Shown here one piece after another: positions 46,475-54,109 of a stretch of DNA of 64,000 nucleotides. Position 1 is the stretch's first letter. Each line of letters opens with the position of its first letter. Source of the stretch: Microbacterium sp. T32 (lineage in GTDB: Bacteria; Actinomycetota; Actinomycetes; Actinomycetales; Microbacteriaceae); contig NZ_LQQP01000020.1 of assembly GCF_001619615.1 (NCBI RefSeq), forward strand, positions 1 to 64,000, given 5' to 3'. A program made the translations under genes and the position numbers. The notes under the pieces were generated by a model that was given only the letters and a program-made list of their open reading frames with translations, was not told the DNA's origin and made no database searches.

Positions 46475-47410
46475 ATGACCTCCTCCACCACCGGCCCCGC
46501 CGCGATCGACGCGCGGGGCGTCGTCAAGAGCTTCGGCTCCGTCCACGCCGTCCGCGGCGTCGATCTGCGGGTGCAGCCCGGCGAGATCGTGGCGTTCCTC
46601 GGCCCGAACGGCGCCGGCAAGACCACGACGATCGACATGATCCTCGGCCTCACAAACCCCGACTCGGGCTCCATCAGCGTCTTCGGGCACACCCCGCGCG
46701 GCGCGGTCTCGCGCGGCCTCGTCTCGGCCGTCCTGCAGACGGGGGGTCTGCTGAAAGACCTCACCGTCCGAGAGACGGTCGAGCTCACGGCGAGCCTGTT
46801 CGCCGAGAAGCGTCCCGTGGACGAAGCGCTGGAGCGGGCCGGCATCCGGGATCTGGCGAACCGCCGCGTCGGACTCTGCTCGGGCGGTGAGCAGCAGCGG
46901 CTGCGTTTCGCGATGGCGCTCGTGAGCGACCCCGCGCTGCTGATCCTCGACGAGCCGACCACCGGCATGGACGTCGAGGCGCGCCGCTCGTTCTGGAACG
47001 CGATCCGGACGGATGCCGCCCGCGGCCGCACCGTGATGTTCGCGACGCACTACCTCGACGAGGCCGACGAGTACGCCGACCGTATCGTGCTGATGCGCAG
47101 CGGCCAGATCGTCGCCGACGGCACCACTGCCGAGATCAAGAACCTCGTTTCGGGTCGGGTCGTCCAAGCGACGATTCCGGATGCCGACATCACGGCGCTC
47201 GCGTCCCTCCCGGGCGTCGATTCGGTCGAGGCCGCCGGAGAGCGCGTGACGCTGCACACGCGGGACTCCGACGCCCTCGCACGTCAGCTGCTGACCACCA
47301 CCGCCGCGCGGGATCTCGAGATCACCGCGCAGAACCTCGAGAGCGTGTTCGTCGCGCTCACCATCGACTCCCCGGCATCCGCCGACGTCTCGAACGGAGC
47401 ATCCCGATGA
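46475..47410 (+). CDS. ABC-2 type exporter ATP-binding protein
   Basis: 311 aa. Walker A GPNGAGKTT, Q-loop VLQTGGLLKDLT, signature CSGGEQQRLRFAMAL (Cys in place of Leu), Walker [14 protein letters not shown]-loop ATHYLDEADEYAD. The C-terminal 90 residues form the DrrA-like tail. The stop overlaps the permease start (ATGA). Drug or peptide efflux is likely; the two-component system downstream probably controls it. Confidence 0.9.
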   Translation: MTSSTTGPAAIDARGVVKSFGSVHAVRGVDLRVQPGEIVAFLGPNGAGKTTTIDMILGLTNPDSGSISVFGHTPRGAVSRGLVSAVLQTGGLLKDLTVRETVELTASLFAEKRPVDEALERAGIRDLANRRVGLCSGGEQQRLRFAMALVSDPALLILDEPTTGMDVEARRSFWNAIRTDAARGRTVMFATHYLDEADEYADRIVLMRSGQIVADGTTAEIKNLVSGRVVQATIPDADITALASLPGVDSVEAAGERVTLHTRDSDALARQLLTTTAARDLEITAQNLESVFVALTIDSPASADVSNGASR

Positions 47411-48204
47411 CCGCCATCAGCCTCGACCGTCCCGCCCCCGTCCTGGGCGGCTTCACGCTCACGTATCTGCGGATCGAGCTGCTCCGCAAACTCCGCAACC
47501 CGCGGGCGCTGATCTTCACGGTCGCGTTCCCGGTGCTGATGTTCTTCATCATCGGGTACCAGATGCTCGATCTGCCCCTGACGGATGTCCCGGTGGCATC
47601 CGGGGGAGTGTCGGTGGCCGCGTACATCATGGTGTCGATGGCGATGTACGGCGCGATGATGTCGGCGACCCAGACGGGTGCCGCGGTCGCGTTCGAGCGC
47701 GCGCAGGGGTGGACGCGTCAGCTCCGCCTCACGCCACTGAACCCGCTCGTCAACGTGATCGTGAAGCTCCTGGCGGGCATGCTGTTCGGACTCATCGCCG
47801 TGATCGCGACGTATGTCGTGGCATCCATGGTCGGGGTTCAGCTGTCGGCGGCGCAGTGGATCGTCACGGGGCTCGCCGCGTGGCTGCTGGCCGGAGCGGT
47901 GTTCACGACGCTCGGTCTCATGGTCGGGTACATGGTGCCGGGCGAGAACGTCGCGCAGATCACGAGCCTCGCGGTGGTGCTGCTGTCGTTCCTCGGCGGA
48001 CTGTTCTACCCGCTGTCGACGATGCCCGACTTCCTGCAGACGATCGGCAAGCTGACGCCCGTGTACGGCATCGCCGAGCTGGCGCGGGCGCCGCTGACGG
48101 GGGATGCCTTCGACCTCGGCGCCCTGATCAACGCGGTGGTGTGGCTCACGGTGTTCATCGTGGGCACCGTGTACTTCTTCCGCCGGGACACGCGGCGTTC
48201 GTGA
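47407..48204 (+). CDS. ABC-2 type exporter permease
   Basis: 265 aa with six TM helices: the conserved start LRIELLRKLRNPRALIFTVAFPV, RAQGWTRQLRLTPLNP and GLFYPLSTMPDFLQTIGKLTPVYGIAELAR are ABC-2 membrane signatures. Forms the channel for the coupled ATPase. Confidence 0.9.
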   Translation: MTAISLDRPAPVLGGFTLTYLRIELLRKLRNPRALIFTVAFPVLMFFIIGYQMLDLPLTDVPVASGGVSVAAYIMVSMAMYGAMMSATQTGAAVAFERAQGWTRQLRLTPLNPLVNVIVKLLAGMLFGLIAVIATYVVASMVGVQLSAAQWIVTGLAAWLLAGAVFTTLGLMVGYMVPGENVAQITSLAVVLLSFLGGLFYPLSTMPDFLQTIGKLTPVYGIAELARAPLTGDAFDLGALINAVVWLTVFIVGTVYFFRRDTRRS

Positions 48205-48224
48205 GCCGCTCTATCGTGAGGGAC

Positions 48225-49367
48225 ATGGACGAGACGACCAGCCCGGGGCGCTTCGGTGCCCCGGGCATCGGTCGTCGAGCGCCGGGCTTCGGTCGTCGCA
48301 CCCCGGGCTTCGGTCCGAGCGACCGCGGGTGGTTCATCGGCGGCGGAATCGCGCTGATCTGGACCTTCCCGACGCTGCTGTCGCTGTGGGAGCTGCCCGA
48401 CCTGTGGGCCTCGATCGCGGGCACCGTCGTCGAGGTGCTGTTCGCGGCGGTGTTCCTGGTCTCGGTTCCGGTGATCCGCCGCACACGGCAGCGGTTCGCG
48501 CGTCTCCTGCCGGCCGGCATCCTGTTCGGGCTGAGTCTGCTGCTGCTGCCGCTGATCGGCGACGGCGTGCGGTGGACGTGGACGTTCGTCGGCGTCGCAA
48601 TCGCCGTGTCTCGAACGGGGCGTTCCGTGGTCTTTCCCCTCGTGGGGGCACTCTCGCTGGGCGCGTTCGTCGTCGGGGCGCCGGAAGACAGCTTCCTCAG
48701 CGCGCTGAACGCCGCGGTCATCCTGTCGGTGTCGTTCATGATGTTCTCGTTCGTCGAGAACATCGTCACGCTCGAGAAGCTGCGTACCGCTCAGGACCAG
48801 GTCGCCGAACTCGCCGCCGAGCGCGAGCGCAGCCGCGTCGCGCGCGACGTGCACGACATCCTCGGCCACTCGCTGACCGTGATCACGGTGAAGGCCGAGC
48901 TCGCCGGAAGACTGATGGATGCCGGCTCCCCCGCCGCCCGCAACGAGGTTGCGCAGATCGAGCAGCTGTCGCGCGGTGCGCTGGCCGACGTCCGCGCGAC
49001 GGTGCACGGATATAGAGGTGTGAGCATCAGCGGAGAGCTCGCGGCTGCGCGGGCGGCGCTGGAGAGCGCCGGGGTCGCGGCGGAGTTGCCGGGGTCGACG
49101 GATCAGGTGCCCTCCGACCGGCGGGAGCTCGCGGGATGGGTGGTCCGCGAAGCGGTGACCAACGTGGTGCGGCACGCCGAGGCATCCGTGTGCCGGGTGT
49201 CGCTGGATGCGCGCTCCGTCGAGGTTGCCGACGACGGGCGTGGGCCGTCGGGCGCGTCGTCCGGGTCGGGGCTGACCGGACTGCGCGAGCGCGTGGAGAC
49301 CGCCGGCGGCCGCATGTCCGTGGGGCGCAGCGACCTTGGAGGGTTCCGAGTGAGGGTGACGTGGTGA
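48225..49367 (+). CDS. NarL-type sensor histidine kinase (HisKA_3)
   Basis: 380 aa. A Gly/Arg-Pro-rich N-terminus with FGRR/GFG repeats, four to five TM helices (about 35-165), HisKA_3 motif SRVARDVHDILGHSLTVIT with the phospho-His, and an ATPase domain REAVTNVVRHAEA, DDGRGPSG, GSGLTGLRERV. DesK/LiaS style, without a large outer sensor, so it may sense the membrane. Pairs with the regulator at 49414. Confidence 0.9.
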   Translation: MDETTSPGRFGAPGIGRRAPGFGRRTPGFGPSDRGWFIGGGIALIWTFPTLLSLWELPDLWASIAGTVVEVLFAAVFLVSVPVIRRTRQRFARLLPAGILFGLSLLLLPLIGDGVRWTWTFVGVAIAVSRTGRSVVFPLVGALSLGAFVVGAPEDSFLSALNAAVILSVSFMMFSFVENIVTLEKLRTAQDQVAELAAERERSRVARDVHDILGHSLTVITVKAELAGRLMDAGSPAARNEVAQIEQLSRGALADVRATVHGYRGVSISGELAAARAALESAGVAAELPGSTDQVPSDRRELAGWVVREAVTNVVRHAEASVCRVSLDARSVEVADDGRGPSGASSGSGLTGLRERVETAGGRMSVGRSDLGGFRVRVTW

Positions 49368-49413
49368 TCTTTGTGACCGTGGGGCGCAGCCGCCTCCGTG
49401 TGAGGGAGACGTG

Positions 49414-50019
49414 GTGATCCGACTTCTCATAGCCGACGATCAGGCGCTCGTGCGCGGCGCCCTCGCCGCGCTGCTCGGTCTGGAGCCCGACATCGAGGTC
49501 GTCGCCCAGGTCGGCCGCGGCGACGAGGTGGTCGAGGCCGCGCGCGCGTCCGAGGCCACCGTGGCGCTGCTCGACATCGAGATGCCCGGCATCGACGGCA
49601 TCGCCGCCGCCTCCCTTCTGCGCACCCAGGTTCCCGGATGCCGCGCCCTCATCGTCACGACCTTCGGCCGGCCGGGCTACCTGGCGCGCGCCATGCAGGC
49701 TGGCGCGTCGGGGTTCGTCGTGAAGGACACCCCCGCGGCGGAGCTGGCGGATGCGGTGCGGCGGGTGTCTGCGGGGTTCCGCGTGGTGGATCCGGCGTTG
49801 GCTGCGGAGTCGCTGGCGCAGGGTGACTCACCCTTGACGGAGCGCGAGACCGACGTGTTGGCCGCGGCCCGCGCCGGCGGGTCGATCGCCGATATCGCGC
49901 GGATGGTGCACCTGTCGGAAGGGACGGTGAAGAATCACCTATCCAGCGCGATCGGGAAGACCGGCGGCAGGAATCGCGCGGATGCCGTGCGGGTGGCGGT
50001 GGAGCGGGGGTGGCTGTGA
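49414..50019 (+). CDS. NarL-type response regulator
   Basis: 201 aa. Receiver with DD pair (LLIADDQAL), phospho-Asp in VALLDIEMPG, Thr in VTTFGRPGYL and Lys in FVVKDTPA. C-terminal LuxR HTH (LTERETDVLAAARAGGSIAD, then MVHLSEGTVKNHLSSAI). GTG at 49414 preferred to GTG at 49411 by spacing from GAGGGA. A truncated relative of its first half lies at 52675. Confidence 0.92.
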   Translation: MIRLLIADDQALVRGALAALLGLEPDIEVVAQVGRGDEVVEAARASEATVALLDIEMPGIDGIAAASLLRTQVPGCRALIVTTFGRPGYLARAMQAGASGFVVKDTPAAELADAVRRVSAGFRVVDPALAAESLAQGDSPLTERETDVLAAARAGGSIADIARMVHLSEGTVKNHLSSAIGKTGGRNRADAVRVAVERGWL

Positions 50020-50020
50020 G

Positions 50021-50332
50021 TCAGGGCTGCCCGCGGTGACCCGTCATCGCGAAGATCGGTAGAGGTGCGGCGAGAAGAAGAATCAGCCCGAGTGCAGCCG
50101 ACCATGAGCCATCGACTGTCACGGCGTTCGACCCGTTGGAGTCGACAAACCCCCGGAATGTCGCCACGAACGGGATGTCGATGGTGATGCCGTCCGCGAA
50201 CGCGAAAGCCGCGAGCAGTGCCGCTCCGACGAAGGTAACGCTGATCGCGATGGCGAGGGAACTCACAGCGATCGCCGTGACTCCGGCAACGGTCACACTG
50301 AGTCGGTGGAACGAGAGGGTTCCTCGGGACAC
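50021..50332 (-). CDS. Small membrane protein
   Basis: 103 aa. TM1 (VAGVTAIAVSSLAIAISVTF and on), a polar outer loop (FVDSNGSNAVTVDG), and TM at the end (AALGLILLLAAPLPIFAM). AGGAGG lies five bases before the GTG. Function unknown. Confidence 0.65.
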   Translation of the reverse strand: MSRGTLSFHRLSVTVAGVTAIAVSSLAIAISVTFVGAALLAAFAFADGITIDIPFVATFRGFVDSNGSNAVTVDGSWSAALGLILLLAAPLPIFAMTGHRGQP

Positions 50333-51065
50333 GAGATCCTCCTGATTCCGGGTATGCCTGAGCGAAACAGGCTAGTGAGCATTCGCATGCTTACGTGTCC
50401 GCAGAAGGGAACACCACCCGTTCATCGGACGCAATCACCACGCAAGGGGCAGCTCAGGACGACGTGATGCGCGGAGTGCTCCGCGTAGCGCGCCTTTGAC
50501 CGGGCATCGAACCCTCCGCGGATGCGACTCGCCGTCGCTTACGGCGCCTGGGCTGCCTACCTCCACATTCAGGCAGCGGCAGCGAAGCGCCAGTGACCGC
50601 GAGGATGCCTGTACATCCTGGTCACACCGTTACCTGGCGCGATCTCGCACACGTGCTGCTGAGCGGCGCAACTCGGGACGTACTTTCTGGAACTCATCCG
50701 GACGCCGGTGGCCATCTGCGTGCTGTCGGTCGGTGTCGGTGTCGGGCTCTGCCTCGGCGACGACGCCCACCGTCGAGTCGCGGCTGCGATCCCGCTCGTG
50801 GTGGCCATGGATGGCCGCGGGTCTTCTCGTCGGCGCGCTGGCGCCCGACGCGTCGCTGGTGACGCCTACGCTGGCGTTGGCATTCATCCTGCCGATCTTG
50901 GTGCGTGGCGCGAAGGACCGTCGGATGACAACGCAGTCGGACGAGACTCTCCAGTCGACGTGACGCCGCGGGGGAGCGGCGCCAAGTGCACCGCTCCTCC
51001 CAGATCGGAGTGGGCGGGCGCCGCCCGAGAACGCCCTGGCAGGCCTCCTCCCGTATGTTGCTCCT
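50333..51065. other. Intergenic stretch with a broken membrane gene
   Basis: Apart from the frameshifted membrane-protein remnant at about 50652-50963, I see no gene, RNA or repeat here. The stretch opens the accessory region that follows the two-component system. Confidence 0.5.
50652..50963 (+). pseudogene. Frameshifted small membrane protein
   Basis: Hydrophobic sequence begins in one frame (TYFLELIRTPVAICVLSVGV, then AAAIPLVVAM) and continues in another (WMAAGLLVGALAPDASLV, TPTLALAFILPILVRGAKD) to a stop at 50963. The switch lies near 50800-50815, at the repeated GGCCATGGATGGCC. Both halves look like TM segments of one protein, so this is probably a remnant. Confidence 0.55.
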
Positions 51066-52247
51066 ATGGCAAACGACCGAGCGTTGGAACAGCACATCGC
51101 AATGTTTGGCGAAAGTGGCAGCGGCAAGACCGTCCTCCTTTCCTCCTTCTACGGAGCCGCGCAAGAGTCTTCGAACAAGAAGCGAAGCGGGTTCCGCGTG
51201 CTCGCCGAGGATCCCGGACAGGGGACTCGTCTGAGGAAGAGCTACCTGGGCATGAAGAACTCCGGGTCACTCCCCGCCGCGAATCACTTCCGGTCGACCG
51301 CGTACTCGTTCCTCGCGCAGCCGATCGCTGATGCGAGAGCGAAACCAGCGAAGTCGAGTAGTGCCGAACAACTTCGCCTCGTTTGGCATGACTACCCCGG
51401 CGAGTGGCTCGAGCAAGACGTCAGCGGGCCCGCGGAAGCGAAGCGCAAAGTCGAGACCTTCCGCTCACTTCTGAGTTCAGACGTTGCGTTACTTCTCGTA
51501 GACGCCCAACGCCTCCTTGAAAACTCCGGCGAGGAAGAGCGCTACCTCAAGTCGTTGTTGACCTCATTCACTAACGGACTGCTCCTGATAACGGACGACA
51601 TACTGGATGACGGTGTCCCTCTCACTCGATTTCCCCGCATCTGGACGCTCGCTCTTTCCAAGTCCGACCTCGTACCGGATATGGATGTCTCAGAATTCGC
51701 GGATCTCTTGATCGAGAAAGTCGGCGACGAAATCAACGAACTCCGCGATGTACTGGGCGGGATCGTGGCGGAACGCGACGCCCTCTCGGTGGGCGAGGAC
51801 TTCGTGTTGCTGTCCTCGGCAAGATTCACTCCGGGAGAAATTCATGTGCATGAGCGTGTCGGGGTGGACCTTCTCCTGCCCATCGCCGCGGTGCTCCCGC
51901 TGGAACGAAAACTCAAGTGGGCGGAAAGGCTGAACAATCGAGGCAAGGTAGCCTCCGAACTGTTGGGAGGCGTCGGTGTTCTCGCCAAAGCTCTAGGCGG
52001 AGTAGGTGCACTCGGTGCGTTGATCGGAGCCAAGGGAAAAGGCAAGCTCGCCGGCGCACTGCTCCTCGGTCTGGGCCTGTTCGGGTCGAAGCTCGAGGAA
52101 GCGGCGAAGGCCGGCGGCGAAAGGCTCAAAGCAGCTCATGCCGATGCAGTAGCGAAGCGCGACCGCATCCGAGCCATCCTGACAGCGTTCGCGATTGAGT
52201 TGGAGGATGCGGAGTCCGACGGAATCCTTCTCAGGAGTCCTCGATGA
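51066..52247 (+). CDS. P-loop GTPase-like protein (conflict-system type)
   Basis: 393 aa. P-loop GESGSGKT at residues 15-22. WHDYPGEW may be the G3 (DxxG-like) element, LALSKSD the G4 (NKxD-like) and LLSSARF the G5, which together suggest a TRAFAC-type GTPase. The C-terminal third has a glycine/alanine hydrophobic stretch (about 305-350: GGVGVLAKALGGVGALG) that could insert in a membrane, then charged helices. ATGA overlap with the next gene makes a two-gene module. No clear ribosome binding site. Such GTPases occur in defence loci; role here inferred from context. Confidence 0.68.
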   Translation: MANDRALEQHIAMFGESGSGKTVLLSSFYGAAQESSNKKRSGFRVLAEDPGQGTRLRKSYLGMKNSGSLPAANHFRSTAYSFLAQPIADARAKPAKSSSAEQLRLVWHDYPGEWLEQDVSGPAEAKRKVETFRSLLSSDVALLLVDAQRLLENSGEEERYLKSLLTSFTNGLLLITDDILDDGVPLTRFPRIWTLALSKSDLVPDMDVSEFADLLIEKVGDEINELRDVLGGIVAERDALSVGEDFVLLSSARFTPGEIHVHERVGVDLLLPIAAVLPLERKLKWAERLNNRGKVASELLGGVGVLAKALGGVGALGALIGAKGKGKLAGALLLGLGLFGSKLEEAAKAGGERLKAAHADAVAKRDRIRAILTAFAIELEDAESDGILLRSPR

Positions 52248-52597
52248 CACTCATCTGGGTTACCCGCGGGAGGCGATGGGGCTTTCGCTTCCTCATGGAC
52301 GGCGGGTTCTCAGATCCGCTGCCCGAGTACGACAAGGCGTTCTCTTGGGTGGCTGATCAGCCTGAAGTCTGCCGACGCACGGATGACAGAGTCGCTCTGC
52401 GCTTTCCTGATCCGGAGGGGCGAAGGGATCGAGCCGGGAGGGTCATCCCCCACGAGTTCGTCATCCTTGGCCCGGAGGCCCATGAGATTCACTCCGTTGA
52501 AGATGGGTACCGACTGGTGTGGCCCCGAGTGCGGGACGCATACGGACACGCGTGGGACGCGCCAAGCTCAGCTGTCCAGGGCGGTCACGTCACTTAG
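52244..52597 (+). CDS. Partner protein of GTPase module (117 aa)
   Basis: 117 aa, soluble, rich in Trp/Phe/Asp/Arg (WVTRGRRWGFRFLMDGG, SWVADQPEVCRRTDDRVALR, GRVIPHEFVILGPEAHEI). I do not recognise a family. The start overlaps the GTPase stop (ATGA), so the two are co-translated; an adaptor or effector for the GTPase is the likely role. It ends 78 bases before the truncated response regulator. Confidence 0.55.
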   Translation: MTLIWVTRGRRWGFRFLMDGGFSDPLPEYDKAFSWVADQPEVCRRTDDRVALRFPDPEGRRDRAGRVIPHEFVILGPEAHEIHSVEDGYRLVWPRVRDAYGHAWDAPSSAVQGGHVT

Positions 52598-52644
52598 CGT
52601 CCGGTTCGGTATCCGCACGGCCGTTGCAGGTTGGGCGGCCGCGA

Positions 52645-52880
52645 ACCTGGCGCATTCCGCTTGGAGGTGACCTAGTGATCCGACTTCTCCTCGCCGAAGA
52701 CCAGGCGCTCGTCCGCAGCGCCATCGCCGCCCTGCGCGGTCTAGAGCCCGAGATCGAGGTCGTCGCCCAGGTCGGCCGCGGCGACGAGGTGTTCGATGCT
52801 GCTCGCGCGTTCGAGGCGACGGTGGCGCGGCTCTGTGTCGAGACGCCCGGCATCGACGGCATCGCCGCGCGGCTTTGCAT
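52645..52880 (+). pseudogene. Remnant of second NarL-type kinase/regulator pair
   Basis: From the GTG at 52675 the frame matches the first 65 codons of the regulator at 49414 (IRLLLAEDQALVRSAIAAL, EIEVVAQVGRGDEVFDAARA), then stops being related near 52880. The phosphoacceptor segment has decayed (ARLCVETPG instead of ALLDIEMPG). Just upstream, GAFRLEVT then stop resembles the kinase C-terminus GGFRVRVTW. So a duplicated HK-RR junction was cut, probably when the defence operon arrived. Confidence 0.75.
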
Positions 52881-52960
52881 GGGTTCTAGGGGGACAGACT
52901 TCAACGCCGAGTCCCAGGATCACCAGGCTTTGAGAGCCTCCAGTACTTCTGTCCGCGAGA

Positions 52961-54109
52961 TCAGAAGACGCTGGCAAGCAGCCGCCCGATCGCCGCACCG
53001 AGTGGGATCGGCACGGCGTTCCCTATCTGTCGGGCGATATCGGTACGGGAACCCACGAACCGGTGCCTTGAACCGAACCCTTGAAGCAGGGCTGCCTCAT
53101 AGTGAGTAATCGCGCGATGCTCCTCGGGGTGAATGTACCGCCCCTTCTCCGGCTTGAAGAACTCGGTGCGGATCGTTACGGATGGACGGGCCCAGTGAAG
53201 CCGGCCCATCACATCGCCGGAACCCGTCTTATGCCTAGTCCAGCAGGCCGCCATGAGGTGCGGGTACGATTCAAGATCGCGGCGGTTCCCGCCCGCAGGG
53301 ATCACGGCGAAGCGGTCCTTCGACAGTTGCGTGTAGTTCCGGCTCCAGTGGAGATCGCGAACGGCGAATGCCCCGGCGAACTTCTTGCCTCGGAACTCCG
53401 TGCTACGCGCGTCGAAGACGGCATCGCGGTCGGGGGTCCTTGGCACCGGGTCGAGTACATCCCTCACCGTGACCCAAGCTGGCAGATTGCTCTTGGGGTC
53501 TGCCGAGTGCGTCGGCACGAGCTCGCCTGGGAAGCCCAGATCGCGGTGATAGCCGATGATGACGGTCCGGCGACGAGTCTGGGCTGCTCCGAAGTCGGCA
53601 GCATTGTAGACCTTGGCCTTGAAGGCATACTCGGGCAGCATCCCGCCCTTCGCGGTAGCTTCCTCGAACAGGCGGAACTGCGGCGACTTCTTGAACTCGG
53701 CGACGTTCTCGACGATGAAGTACTTCGGCGCGGCCCGACGGATGGTCTGCGCGTACTCGCGCCAGAGGAAGTTCCGCTCGTCTTCAACGTCCTGCTTGCC
53801 GAGGCTCGAGAACCCCTGACAGGGCGGCCCGCCGATGATCACATCCGCACCCGGCACGTCGCCCTTGAGCCACTCCTTGATGTCACCCGCGAACACCAGG
53901 CCTCTTCCGTAGGTCGCCTCGTACGAAGCCGCCGCGGCAGCGTCCATCTCGACGGCAGCTACCGTTTTGAACCGATCCGAGGCGGCATGAAGCCCCGCGG
54001 TGAGGCCCCCGGCTCCTGCGAACAGGTCCAGAGCCTTGATCTCTTGGGTCACCCTGCGATCGTACGGAGCCGAAGGCGGCTCACCGCGCGGGCGCGCCGG
54101 CGCAACCAT
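52961..54109 (-). CDS. C5 cytosine-specific DNA methyltransferase (DrmMII-like)
   Basis: 382 aa. Motif I LDLFAGAGGLTAGLHA, motif IV GGPPCQGFSSLG with catalytic Cys, motif VI ENVAEF, motif VIII QTRRRTVIIG, and the terminal motif X region RQIGNAVPIPLGAAIGRLL. The ATG at 54109 overlaps the DrmB stop by one base (TGATG); longer frames are shadows. Last gene of the operon. In class 2 DISARM this enzyme marks host DNA and is needed for defence; the target site is unknown. Confidence 0.88.
   Translation of the reverse strand: MVAPARPRGEPPSAPYDRRVTQEIKALDLFAGAGGLTAGLHAASDRFKTVAAVEMDAAAAASYEATYGRGLVFAGDIKEWLKGDVPGADVIIGGPPCQGFSSLGKQDVEDERNFLWREYAQTIRRAAPKYFIVENVAEFKKSPQFRLFEEATAKGGMLPEYAFKAKVYNAADFGAAQTRRRTVIIGYHRDLGFPGELVPTHSADPKSNLPAWVTVRDVLDPVPRTPDRDAVFDARSTEFRGKKFAGAFAVRDLHWSRNYTQLSKDRFAVIPAGGNRRDLESYPHLMAACWTRHKTGSGDVMGRLHWARPSVTIRTEFFKPEKGRYIHPEEHRAITHYEAALLQGFGSRHRFVGSRTDIARQIGNAVPIPLGAAIGRLLASVF

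Noticed and set aside
49371..52880. Composite transposon
   Set aside because: Flanking copies are response-regulator DNA, not insertion sequences; no transposase or terminal inverted repeats found.
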